Shown here: positions 8,081 to 15,792 of the stretch, piece by piece
How positions within the stretch are numbered: position 1 is the stretch's first letter
Layout of the letters: every line of letters begins with the position of its first letter
From: an uncultured Spirochaetales bacterium
GTDB taxonomy: Bacteria; Spirochaetota; Spirochaetia; Sphaerochaetales; Sphaerochaetaceae
Direction: 5' to 3'
Assembly (NCBI GenBank): GCA_934276485.1
Contig: CAKQTE010000128.1
Span: 1-29,866, forward strand
Length of the DNA stretch: 29,866 nt
Translations under genes and position numbers: made by a program
The notes under the pieces: model-generated
Databases searched by the model: none
What the model saw: only the letters and a program-made list of their open reading frames with translations
What the model was told of the DNA's origin: nothing

Positions 8081-9025
8081 TCACTTATTTTCCCCAGGGA
8101 GATCCTTCCAAAAATCCGGTTCTCTTGATACGTACCTGTCTGGACGAGGAGTAAATTTTTTAGGAACCATTCCAAGAACTCCTTGAACCATATCTTCTTT
8201 TTTCATACCAAGCATGTGAGTATCATGATATATTAAGCTCTTTTCGTTATAAGCATGTTTACCAAAATCAATCATTCCAGCGATTGCTGCTTTTTCAAGA
8301 ATGTGTGCTGTAACAAGTTTATAATTCAATTCTTCTAATTCAAGAACTTCAACTTCCGATATGCCATCATGAGAAGTAAGACAATCCCACATTTTGATTC
8401 CACTCACCTTTGATGCAAATAAACGTGCTTCTTCAATCGACGAGAGGCCTCTAATACATGTAACAGGTATTCCTAATTCTGTTGCTAACTGACATCTTGT
8501 AATTGCTTCTTCTAGCCCGTAGAATGCAAGTGCGTTAGTTCTAGCAACAATAGTAAACTTTGGTCCGAATTCCTTTGATGCTTCAATTGCAGCTTTTAAC
8601 TTTGCAAGCCAAATACGCCTTTCTACAGGAATATCTTTCATTGTTCCATCAAGTCGAATGGAACCATCATCTTTTTTATTTGATTTCCAATCTGTAGAAT
8701 CATCAATAATTACAGCATCAGCACCTGCTTTTATTAAACGTTCACATGTTCTATAAGCGTGAACAGGAGTTTCCCCATAACAATCTCTTGCTTCAACGCA
8801 AAGGCAAATATCAATATTCCCCTTAATATAATCTGTAGCTCTAACCATATCATCTGCAGTTAATAGTCCGCAATCTGGATATCCTACAGCCCATCTAGAT
8901 ACTGACGCTTCAGAGACAACTGCAACTTCAGCTCCACCTGTTTTGGCACTTGCACAAGACATATTATCCCAAACATATGGTGCCATAATCTGATCTTTTT
9001 TTAACTTATCCAAAAGATTGAGCAT
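8081..9025 (-). CDS. PEP mutase/isocitrate lyase superfamily protein, paralogue 2 (metal motif altered)
   Basis: A 314-residue protein related to the preceding one across the whole barrel. Shared marks are MAPYVWDNMSCASA at the N-terminus, DCGLLTADDMV (51-61), the HAYRTCERLIKAGAD helix, ARTNAL (161-166) and a similar C-terminal EPDFWKDL. Where paralogue 1 reads DSDNGYG, this one reads EARDCYG (78-84): the first metal-binding aspartate is glutamate and the second arginine. The loop after IIDDSTD (107-113) again lacks the lyase cysteine motif. It may be an inactive or regulatory partner of paralogue 1, or may have a changed mechanism; this is inference. Its ATG has a strong AAGGAGG site, and its stop lies in the ribosome-binding region of paralogue 1, which suggests coupled synthesis. 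Confidence 0.83.
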   Translation of the reverse strand: MLNLLDKLKKDQIMAPYVWDNMSCASAKTGGAEVAVVSEASVSRWAVGYPDCGLLTADDMVRATDYIKGNIDICLCVEARDCYGETPVHAYRTCERLIKAGADAVIIDDSTDWKSNKKDDGSIRLDGTMKDIPVERRIWLAKLKAAIEASKEFGPKFTIVARTNALAFYGLEEAITRCQLATELGIPVTCIRGLSSIEEARLFASKVSGIKMWDCLTSHDGISEVEVLELEELNYKLVTAHILEKAAIAGMIDFGKHAYNEKSLIYHDTHMLGMKKEDMVQGVLGMVPKKFTPRPDRYVSREPDFWKDLPGENK

Positions 9026-9047
9026 AAGTACCTCCTTTTAACGAACT

Positions 9048-9974
9048 TTATGCTTTTTCTTGCCTATTCTTATCTTCCATAGCGTGAATTGCCAATGTTA
9101 CAAACCTATGAAAAGGAACATCAATCGACAATGATTCAGCTGCATCTACTACACTTCCGCTGATGGTATCAACTTCACATCTTCTACCATCCCTCAAGTC
9201 TGCATAAATAGATGTGTATCCATTAGGAGCACCAATTAGAACTTTTTCAACATCATCAATTACTTCATCCAACTTAAAATCCAAACCAAGACCATTTGCA
9301 ACAGTTACAGCTTCACGAGCAAGCTCTCGCATCAATTTGTTTGCATTTGGAGAATCATGGATAAAGCCTAGTGGAACTTGGAGTAAACCTGTCAAACTGC
9401 TTGCAGCTGTATTGGTAAACAACTTCTTCCATATTTGATACTGCACGTTATCAGCAATTTGACATTCAATACCGCAGGATGTCATATTTTCAGCGAGATC
9501 TGTAATGAATTCATTATTTTTATCTAATAGGCTGATAGAAGAAATTCCACTTCCACCATGATTGATGACACCTATTTCAAGTATTGAACTATTGTGCTGA
9601 GTAGATCCAATAATTACATGTTGTTTGTCTTGGAACTTCAAAAGCTTGCTTTCGTGTCCTGCTCCATTTTGCAAAGTCATCAAATATGTATCTTTACCAA
9701 TTAGATTCTTGTTTGTTTCCAATGCCTGGATTGTAAACATTGATTTAACAAAAACAATCACAAGATCCATTTTTGGAAGATTCTTAGTATCGAGATAAGC
9801 ATGTAGATGGAAAGTATTTGAAGAACCATCTTTTTCTACAACCACAACTCCATTTTTTTGAACATGCTCTACAACCTTGTCGATGACATCAACAAGGTAT
9901 ATCTCATTGTTCTTAGCTAGATAGCTTCCAAACAATAATCCCATTGCACCAGCACCTAGAATTGCAATTCTCAT
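9048..9974 (-). CDS. Ketopantoate reductase (PanE/ApbA) family oxidoreductase
   Basis: A 308-residue NAD(P)H-dependent 2-oxoacid reductase of the PanE/ApbA family. The N-terminal Rossmann fold has GAGAMG (7-12), followed by VFVKS (K77), LQNGAG (N103), the catalytic-lysine segment IWKKLFTN (182-189) and RCEVDTISG with the conserved glutamate (E267). The residues needed for activity therefore look intact. The length is typical. It is the first gene of an operon whose next two genes are 2-oxoacid-type lyase-fold proteins, so the enzyme more likely reduces the 2-oxo acid of that pathway than makes pantoate. No panB or panC is nearby. The ATG follows AGGAAG about 7 nt upstream, and the operon control region lies just beyond. 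Confidence 0.87.
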   Translation of the reverse strand: MRIAILGAGAMGLLFGSYLAKNNEIYLVDVIDKVVEHVQKNGVVVVEKDGSSNTFHLHAYLDTKNLPKMDLVIVFVKSMFTIQALETNKNLIGKDTYLMTLQNGAGHESKLLKFQDKQHVIIGSTQHNSSILEIGVINHGGSGISSISLLDKNNEFITDLAENMTSCGIECQIADNVQYQIWKKLFTNTAASSLTGLLQVPLGFIHDSPNANKLMRELAREAVTVANGLGLDFKLDEVIDDVEKVLIGAPNGYTSIYADLRDGRRCEVDTISGSVVDAAESLSIDVPFHRFVTLAIHAMEDKNRQEKA

Positions 9975-9996
9975 AGAGATCTTCCTTTTTCATTCT

Positions 9997-10008
9997 CGTT
10001 TGCAACTT
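9997..10008 (-). promoter_or_regulatory. Extra half-site similar to the operator repeats
   Basis: CGTTTGCAACTT on the plus strand matches 11 of 12 bases of CGATTGCAACTT at 10030-10041. The two copies are 33 bp apart in the same orientation, about three helical turns. It lies in the leader just upstream of the reductase start and could be an auxiliary binding site. Confidence 0.35.
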
Positions 10009-10023
10009 TGTTTCATTGATTTC

Positions 10024-10038
10024 TGAATTCGATTGCAA
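10024..10038. repeat. Left arm of a 15-bp inverted repeat (candidate operator)
   Basis: TGAATTCGATTGCAA, the exact reverse complement of 10173-10187. It lies about 83 bp downstream of the candidate -10 box, in the leader of the operon. The distance between arms (134 bp) is too long for a functional RNA hairpin but suits a protein-mediated DNA loop. Confidence 0.5.
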
Positions 10039-10120
10039 CTTCTGAACTAACCACACTCTATCATTGTTTCTGAAAGCCCGCAACTTTTATTTTTATTTAT
10101 TTAAAATGAAAGATTTTAGC

Positions 10121-10149
10121 CATATTTTAGCACTTTAGCATTATGTCAA
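10121..10149 (-). promoter_or_regulatory. Candidate sigma70-type promoter of the reductase/lyase/importer operon
   Basis: On the minus strand a consensus -35 box TTGACA (10144-10149) is followed after 16-17 nt by AAATAT or AATATG as an imperfect -10 box (10121-10127). The transcript would begin about 140 nt before the reductase start codon. The -35 box is strong and the -10 box weak, as expected for a regulated promoter. Confidence 0.45.
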
Positions 10150-10172
10150 TGATAAGCATTTGTGAAATAATC

Positions 10173-10187
10173 TTGCAATCGAATTCA
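10173..10187. repeat. Right arm of the 15-bp inverted repeat (candidate operator)
   Basis: TTGCAATCGAATTCA, the perfect partner of 10024-10038, centred about 33 bp upstream of the candidate -35 box. Shorter matches of 10-11 bases to this word also occur inside coding DNA at 4545-4555 and near 19938, so only the full 15-bp pairing is informative. Confidence 0.5.
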
Positions 10188-10259
10188 ATTTTTGTTGACA
10201 AACAGCACAATCTGGATTGAAGATTATTTTTAGTACCAATAATATTTGCCAATATTGAC

Positions 10260-11639
10260 CTATACTAGGTTCCTAACCCAAATCTTTTTCTTAACCAATA
10301 TAAAGCCAAGGATACATTTGATAATATCTCCTGCTTGTACAGATAGGTAGATTCCTACAACACTAGCTGAAGTAAACCTGCTGACAATATAAGCAATAGG
10401 AACACCTACAAGCCACAAGAACGCAGAATCAAAGAGAATAGTAATCCAAACCTTTCCTCCTGAGCGCAATGTGTAATAGGAGGCATTCTTGAATGCAAAC
10501 ATAGGAAGACACATCGCATGAGCAAGAATCATATGCCTTGCGATCATTCTAGCGCCATCTGTTGTGTTATATAGTCGAGGGAATACAGGAGAAAGAAGAG
10601 CAAGCATCATACCTGTAAGGACACCTACCAATACAGAGAATGTAATAAGCTTTCCATCTGTATCAATAGCTTCTTCTGTCTTTCCAGCTCCCAACAACTG
10701 TCCAATTATGATAGCAATTGCACTTCCAACAGACAGGAATGCTACATTGAAGAGATTTGCGATTGTTGAGAAGATATTGCATCCTGCAATTGCATTCAAA
10801 CCACGAGTTGAATAGCATTGCATCAACATAGTCTCTCCTAGAGACCATAGTGTTTCATTAAGAATCAAAGGAGCTGCAGAAGAAAGAATTCGTAAGAGCA
10901 CCTTTCTCTTGATATGCATTGTCTTCCATACGCCCTCTAGGTATGCATACTTGTCTTTTCTCTTATGAGCAACGCCAATTACCAGAGACATCTCTACATA
11001 TCGTGAGATTACAGTTGCAATAGCAGCGCCTTCGCAGCCAAGAGATGGAAATCCAAAGTTTCCAAAGATCAATATATAGTTTAGAACCAAGTTTGCAACA
11101 ATAGCAGCAATACCAGCCTTCATCGGCAGAATTGTCTCTCCGCACTCCCTTAGTGTAGATGCATAGGACTGTGTAAGCATGAAGCCAGGCAAGCCCCATA
11201 CCATGATCCTAAGGTAGCTATATGAATGGAACAATGCTGCATCCATATCGCCACCATTGCTTTCCCCTGTAAGGAACAATGAAATAAGATTCTCGCCATA
11301 GTACAAGAAGATAAATGAAGAAAGAAGAGTTAGAAGAGAGCCAAAGATAATCTTGAATCTCAAGGTTGTTCGTACACCCTCAAAATCTCTCTTTCCATAG
11401 TATTGAGAGCCAAAGATTCCAGCCCCGCTTTCAGTACCAAACATACAAAGGTTGAATACAAAGATAAGCTGGTTGGCAATACTAACCCCACTCATCTCCT
11501 CTGTACCGATTCTTCCAACCATCAGGTTATCCAAAAGGTTAACAAAGTTTGTAAAACCATTTTGAACCATAATTGGAAGTGCTATCGCAAACACCATTGC
11601 ATAGAAGGCTCTATCACCTATTAATTTCTTCTTATTCAC
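10260..11639 (-). CDS. MATE family efflux transporter (2 of 3)
   Basis: A 459-residue, 12-helix MATE exporter. Marks are the N-terminal AIALPIMVQNGFTNFVNLLDNLMVGRIGTEEMSGVSIANQL, a family-typical first helix and loop, and a second-half start SVGSAIAIIIGQLLGAGKTEEA near residues 300-320. It falls in a MATE subgroup different from the other two, judging by the NLLDNLMVGRIG loop against their SVYNLTDTFFLS and SLADTFYVG. Translation appears to start at GTG (11639) with only a weak AGGG upstream. The next ATG is 15 codons in and would cut into the family N-terminus. It follows the other MATE gene by 59 nt and is probably co-transcribed with it. MATE proteins can act as heterodimers only rarely, so two independent pumps are more likely. 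Substrate unknown. Confidence 0.9.
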   Translation of the reverse strand: MNKKKLIGDRAFYAMVFAIALPIMVQNGFTNFVNLLDNLMVGRIGTEEMSGVSIANQLIFVFNLCMFGTESGAGIFGSQYYGKRDFEGVRTTLRFKIIFGSLLTLLSSFIFLYYGENLISLFLTGESNGGDMDAALFHSYSYLRIMVWGLPGFMLTQSYASTLRECGETILPMKAGIAAIVANLVLNYILIFGNFGFPSLGCEGAAIATVISRYVEMSLVIGVAHKRKDKYAYLEGVWKTMHIKRKVLLRILSSAAPLILNETLWSLGETMLMQCYSTRGLNAIAGCNIFSTIANLFNVAFLSVGSAIAIIIGQLLGAGKTEEAIDTDGKLITFSVLVGVLTGMMLALLSPVFPRLYNTTDGARMIARHMILAHAMCLPMFAFKNASYYTLRSGGKVWITILFDSAFLWLVGVPIAYIVSRFTSASVVGIYLSVQAGDIIKCILGFILVKKKIWVRNLV

Positions 11640-11698
11640 AACACTAAAACCCTATTATCTGTCGATATCGCACCGAAACAAATGAAGCAATCACAAGA

Positions 11699-13069
11699 TT
11701 ATGCTATCTTCTTACCTTGCTTTTCTAAACGCCCAAAGATCCTTATCAAGCACACAAGAGCAATAATACTCATCAAGATCTCTGCAACACACTGTGAATA
11801 TGCCAAACCATATAAAGGGAAGAAATGATTGAGAATCAAGATTGCAGGAATCTCGAATACAATCTTTCTCAGAACTGCAAACAAAAGTGAATACAAGCCC
11901 TTTCCTGTTGCCTGGAATACACCAACTGCAACAAAGTCCAAGAATACAAAAGGAAGTCCTAGACAGAATCCTCTCAAAAATGATGTTCCATAAGATACGA
12001 TCTCTGGCTTCTTCATGAACATTGAAACCAAGAAAGGAGCTGCTAGATAGTAAATAAGGCTTGCACAAACAAGGCAGGATGCACAGACCTTGGCAGTACA
12101 CTTTACTGTATTCTTCATTCTTGAATAGTTGCCAGCTGCAAAACAATATCCAACAAGAGGCATTATTCCATGTGTAAAGCCCATAGCAATGTTGATAGGA
12201 ACATGATTCAAGCGTTGTGCAATTCCCATTGATGCAACAGCATCTGCCCCATAAGTTGATGTAATATTGTTCAAAAGTGTCATTCCTGTAACATTCAACA
12301 GATTCTGGATTGCAGCAGGAATGCCAACTGCAAATACTCCTAATATTATGGCTTTCTTCAATACAAAGTACTTTGGATTGATAGTTACATATGTGTTTCC
12401 ACGTTTAACAAGAATAAAGACAGCGAAATACAGTACAGAGAATGTATTGGACAACAGTGTTGCAAGAGCTGCACCCTCAGCACCCATTCCCAAGAATTGT
12501 GGAAGCACGAAAAAAGGATCCAGGATGATGTTCAATACGCATCCACTCATTGTTCCAATGCTTGCATTCAAGCTAGAGCCTTCTGCTCTAACTAGGTATG
12601 CCAAAACAACATTCAGGATTGCAGGACACGCTCCTAAGACAACAGTCCATCGCATATATGCTTCCGTAGCTGCCCATGTAACATCAGTGGCACCTATAAG
12701 CGTCAATAGCTCTTTGTTGAAGATCAAGCTCAAGGCTCCGAACAAAAGTCCAAAGAACAACGAGCAATAGATTCCGAATGCAGAACTTTGATAAGCAGTC
12801 TTATAGTCCTTTCGTCCAAGAGCTCTACTGATCATGGACGAAGAGCCAACGCCAAATAGGTTATTAACTGCATTGAAGGCCAACAAGACAGGAGCTGCTA
12901 GTGTTACAGCAGCGTTTTGCACACTATCATTCATCATGCCAACATAGAAAGTGTCAGCAAGAGAATAGATGATCATAACAAGAGAAGAAAGTACTGTAGG
13001 AATACTTAACTTCAACACAGCTTTAGGTATGCTTTCTGTTTCAAATAGGGCGATTCTGTCTTGGGTCAT
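11699..13069 (-). CDS. MATE family efflux transporter (3 of 3)
   Basis: A 456-residue MATE exporter with TESIPKAVLKLSIPTVLSSLV, SLADTFYVGMMND, LFGVGSSSMISRALGRKDYK and, in the second half, GFTHGIMPLVGYCFAAGNYSRMK, the landmarks of MepA-like MATE proteins. The ATG at 13069 has no Shine-Dalgarno sequence; instead TATAGT, a -10-like box, ends only 3 nt before it. No later start codon is compatible with the family N-terminus. The gene follows the terminator of the ECF transporter operon, so it needs its own promoter in the 47 bp between them. Na+- or H+-coupled export of an unknown substrate is expected. Confidence 0.9.
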   Translation of the reverse strand: MTQDRIALFETESIPKAVLKLSIPTVLSSLVMIIYSLADTFYVGMMNDSVQNAAVTLAAPVLLAFNAVNNLFGVGSSSMISRALGRKDYKTAYQSSAFGIYCSLFFGLLFGALSLIFNKELLTLIGATDVTWAATEAYMRWTVVLGACPAILNVVLAYLVRAEGSSLNASIGTMSGCVLNIILDPFFVLPQFLGMGAEGAALATLLSNTFSVLYFAVFILVKRGNTYVTINPKYFVLKKAIILGVFAVGIPAAIQNLLNVTGMTLLNNITSTYGADAVASMGIAQRLNHVPINIAMGFTHGIMPLVGYCFAAGNYSRMKNTVKCTAKVCASCLVCASLIYYLAAPFLVSMFMKKPEIVSYGTSFLRGFCLGLPFVFLDFVAVGVFQATGKGLYSLLFAVLRKIVFEIPAILILNHFFPLYGLAYSQCVAEILMSIIALVCLIRIFGRLEKQGKKIA

Positions 13070-13116
13070 AATACTATATCTAGCATCTTATTCAATTAAT
13101 GGGAACCACCATAACG

Positions 13117-13149
13117 CAAAAGAAAAACCTGAGACTCTCGCCCCAGGTT
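13117..13149 (-). terminator. Rho-independent terminator of the helicase-to-ECF operon
   Basis: On the minus strand AACCTG (13144-13149) pairs with CAGGTT (13126-13131), extended by one G-U pair, around a 10-nt loop, and is followed by TTTCTTTT. It lies 27 nt after the stop codon of the ECF S-component gene. Confidence 0.7.
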
Positions 13150-13175
13150 AGACAATTTGAAGAAATGTATTATTC

Positions 13176-13718
13176 TCAAGCAGCTTTCTTATCGCTTGAC
13201 TTGAAATCAAGTCTTAGAGAGTCAAGGTTTCTATATGCTGCAGCAACTGCTGAATATAGAGCAAGACCAAGAACTGCACCCACTCCACCCTGTAGAGCGT
13301 TAGGGCCTACTTCTGTCAAAGCTTCTGGGAATGTTGTTAAGAACAAACCAGTTAGAGCAAAGTATCCTAGAGATACAACTGCTGTAGCAATAACACCAGC
13401 AACTATCTTTCTCCAGATAGCATCATTGGTTCCACGAACCAATAGACCAATCAAAAGACCTTCAAGACCATGAACTACAAATGAAATTACTGCCCATTGT
13501 GGATATCCTCCAATGAGATCAGCAAACGCAGTTCCAAGTCCTCCTGCAATAAGTCCTACAATTGGGCCGAATGCGAAAGAGACAAAAGTAACAGCGACAT
13601 CACAAAGTGAAAGGTAGCCACCTGTAGGAGTTGGTACTCTTACAGCGATAGTAAATACAGCTACAACGGCAATTGAGATAGCAAGCATTGCAATCTTCAA
13701 AGCTTTCTTGTCTTTCAT
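13176..13718 (-). CDS. ECF transporter substrate-binding S component (vitamin/cofactor precursor)
   Basis: A 180-residue, six-helix membrane protein of the ECF S-component family PF12822. The diagnostic stretch is VPTPTGGYLSLCDVAVTFVSFAFGP followed by GGLGTAFADLIGGYPQWA. S components bind vitamins or their precursors and dock on EcfT. Members of this subfamily include proposed transporters of pyridoxine and hydroxymethylpyrimidine, but the substrate cannot be read from the sequence and no riboswitch is present to reveal it. A perfect GGAGG precedes the ATG. The gene follows ecfT by 17 nt and ends the operon. Because the ATPase, T and S genes are together, this looks like a dedicated (group I) module. 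Confidence 0.85.
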   Translation of the reverse strand: MKDKKALKIAMLAISIAVVAVFTIAVRVPTPTGGYLSLCDVAVTFVSFAFGPIVGLIAGGLGTAFADLIGGYPQWAVISFVVHGLEGLLIGLLVRGTNDAIWRKIVAGVIATAVVSLGYFALTGLFLTTFPEALTEVGPNALQGGVGAVLGLALYSAVAAAYRNLDSLRLDFKSSDKKAA

Positions 13719-13735
13719 TTTCTTATTCCTCCTTA

Positions 13736-14473
13736 TCAGAATAACAAAGCGAACGCCAAAGGAAGCATAACACTTAACAGTAACTGTAACAATAGTAGTG
13801 AACGGAAGGTCATCTTTTTCATTGCTTTACGCTCTTTTGAACCAAAACCACGCTCTTCGAGAGCCGCTGCAGTTTCAGGAATCATCTTTATAGCTGCAAC
13901 AGTAAGTGCTGTGATTGTAGGCATCACAGGATATCCCCTCTTACCTTCCTTCAATCTTAGTGACATCGATAGCCTGATGTCTTCATATAACGATCCTAGA
14001 TATGGGATGTATCTAAGGACCAATGAAAGCATCAACGCAACATTATATGGTAGTTTATACCACTCTAAAGCTTGTATGATCTTCTCGGACTGTTCTGTCT
14101 CAATCAAAAGCATGAATGCATATGAAATTGCAATAAAACGCATCGATACTTTATATGCAGTCCATAATCCTTCTTTTGTAAGGAGTTTGAACGTACCTAT
14201 ATACAATAGCCCTTCGCCTGCTCTACTTTGCAAAGGCGAGAGAAGAAACAGGAAGAACAATATCGGTGCCAGACGCTTAAAGCCCAGCCAAGTTTCCTTC
14301 ACGCCTACAGAAAGAAGAGAGAGGGAAATGAATCCAAAGCCTATCAGCAAAAGTCCATACCAAGAGGTGACAAAGAACGATGCAAAGGAAGACGCCAATG
14401 TAAATAAAAGCTTTGCCCTGATATCAAGCTTATGATAGAACGATGTGCCATAGATATACATGTTTATTTGCAT
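13736..14473 (-). CDS. ecfT: ECF transporter transmembrane coupling protein EcfT
   Basis: A 245-residue CbiQ/EcfT-family protein (PF02361) that couples ATP hydrolysis to toppling of the S component. It has an N-terminal helix cluster (residues 20-80), a cytoplasmic coupling region with RYIPYLGSLYEDIRLSMSLR, and the Ala-Arg-Gly signature AALEERGFG (203-211) that sits in the groove of the ATPase. The usual second Ala-Arg-Gly motif is replaced by LRLKEGKRGYP. The first ATG has AAGGA 9-10 nt upstream, and the gene overlaps the ATPase gene by 10 nt. An internal ATG at codon 5 is an alternative start. Confidence 0.9.
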   Translation of the reverse strand: MQINMYIYGTSFYHKLDIRAKLLFTLASSFASFFVTSWYGLLLIGFGFISLSLLSVGVKETWLGFKRLAPILFFLFLLSPLQSRAGEGLLYIGTFKLLTKEGLWTAYKVSMRFIAISYAFMLLIETEQSEKIIQALEWYKLPYNVALMLSLVLRYIPYLGSLYEDIRLSMSLRLKEGKRGYPVMPTITALTVAAIKMIPETAAALEERGFGSKERKAMKKMTFRSLLLLQLLLSVMLPLAFALLF

Positions 14474-15792
14474 ATTGTTCCATCCTTTATATAGTAGCGC
14501 CCAAATGGAAGAAGAGATGCAAACTTCTCATCATGCGTAATGATGATCAAACCTCTGTTTTTCTTCATATACGAAGATACTACTTTCAATGAATCCTCAT
14601 AGCTCATCGCACTATCAAGCTCATCAAGAATTGCATAGTCTCTATCCAGTAGATAGAAAACTGCAGCTTGAACAAGCTTCGCCTTTCCATAAGATAGCTC
14701 TGATACATACCAAGACTTATCTAGAGAGAAAAGCTCAAGAGCATTCTCTATATCACCGGTAGATGCATCTGTACTCTTTAACTCATCATATACAGTTGGC
14801 AAAAACAATTGTTCAAATGGATTCTGCATCAAATATGCTATCTTTACACGTCTTGTTCTATCGCTTAAAGAATTACCATTTAGCTTTACCTCTCCACGGT
14901 CTTGATTCAATAAGCCACAGAGAATCTTGGAAAATGTACTCTTTCCGCAACCATTTTCTCCCATCAATACCACGCATTCGCCCTTATGGATTGAAAATGA
15001 TGGGATATCTATACAGAAAGGCTTTTCGTCCAGAATGGATCTATGCTTTCGTGTGATATGAATTCCTTCTACAGATAAGCATTCATCTTCGATATTGCCC
15101 CTCTGTTCTAGAGGATGTACTTCTTCTTTCGTATATTCCTCTATCTTTCCATTCTTGATCGTTAGAACCCTATCATAAAGAGAGTCGTATTCCGGTAGTG
15201 CGTGAGAGCCAAGTAATAGTATTGTCTTACCACTTTTCTTAACTATCTCAGCCAGTCGCGCTCTCCATCTAGGAGAAAGCTCATCAAACGACTCATCCAG
15301 AACCAATACCTCCGGAGATACTGAGAAGAGAATTGCACTCATCAGTCTTCTCTTTTCTCCGCCAGAAAGTTCTGTTGTCGATACGTTCCTATACTTTTCG
15401 AGTTCAAAAAGAGAGAGAGTATCATCAACTTTCCTTTCTATCTCATCCTCTTCCAGACCTAGATTCTCAAAAGGAAACTCCAGCTCGGATTTTACAGTTG
15501 AAAAGAGAATCATCTCATCTGTGTTTTGACTTATTCTACCAACAAGCCTCTGTCTTTCCTGAATATCAAGATCAAGGATTTCTATACCATTTATAGTAAT
15601 GGACCCGGAGATATCGCCCCCGGTGTATTTAGGAGCACCTCCTGTCAAAATACGTGCAAGCGTTGTCTTTCCACTTCCGGGAGGAGCAAGGATTAAGACA
15701 ATTTCACCCTTGTTGACAGATAAAGACAACGAGGAGAATATATCCTCCTCGCCATCTGTGTATCGAAAAGATAGGTCTTTTATCTCAAGCAT
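14464..15792 (-). CDS. Fused double ATP-binding protein of the ECF transporter (EcfA-EcfA' in one chain)
   Basis: A 442-residue energy-coupling ATPase with two complete ABC domains in one chain, where most ECF systems use two separate proteins of about 280 residues. Domain 1 has Walker A APPGSGKT (36-43), signature LSGGE (142-146), Walker B VLVLDE (162-167) and switch His 197. Domain 2 has Walker A GENGCGKST (278-286), a deviant signature LSYGK (366-370), Walker B YAILDE (386-391) and switch His 420. The second signature loses the glycine that contacts ATP, so the two composite sites are probably unequal. Both domains are shorter than usual. It directly follows plsC (adjacent stop and start) and overlaps ecfT by 10 nt. 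The Shine-Dalgarno is weak (AAGAAG). Confidence 0.88.
   Translation of the reverse strand: MLEIKDLSFRYTDGEEDIFSSLSLSVNKGEIVLILAPPGSGKTTLARILTGGAPKYTGGDISGSITINGIEILDLDIQERQRLVGRISQNTDEMILFSTVKSELEFPFENLGLEEDEIERKVDDTLSLFELEKYRNVSTTELSGGEKRRLMSAILFSVSPEVLVLDESFDELSPRWRARLAEIVKKSGKTILLLGSHALPEYDSLYDRVLTIKNGKIEEYTKEEVHPLEQRGNIEDECLSVEGIHITRKHRSILDEKPFCIDIPSFSIHKGECVVLMGENGCGKSTFSKILCGLLNQDRGEVKLNGNSLSDRTRRVKIAYLMQNPFEQLFLPTVYDELKSTDASTGDIENALELFSLDKSWYVSELSYGKAKLVQAAVFYLLDRDYAILDELDSAMSYEDSLKVVSSYMKKNRGLIIITHDEKFASLLPFGRYYIKDGTICK

Larger units (their letters stand above)
9975..10259 (-). promoter_or_regulatory. Control region of the reductase/lyase/importer operon (285-bp gap)
   Basis: AT-rich non-coding DNA with no supported gene and no convincing terminator for the MATE gene on its right. 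It holds one candidate minus-strand promoter, a perfect inverted repeat flanking that promoter, and an additional similar half-site nearer the start codon; these are listed separately. The arrangement suggests an inducible operon bound by a repressor or activator that is not encoded in this window. Confidence 0.55.

Noticed and set aside
7726..8154. A 142-codon plus-strand open frame across the junction of the two lyase-fold genes
   Set aside because: Both genes on the minus strand are well supported by homology along their length; this frame has no family marks.
10195..10200. A plus-strand TTGACA in the control region
   Set aside because: No acceptable -10 box at 16-18 nt and no plus-strand gene downstream.
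12267..12770. A 167-codon plus-strand open frame
   Set aside because: It lies wholly antisense to a clear MATE gene, has biased low-complexity translation and no ribosome binding site.
13911..14435. A 174-codon plus-strand open frame inside ecfT
   Set aside because: Antisense to a recognised EcfT with conserved motifs; no start signal.
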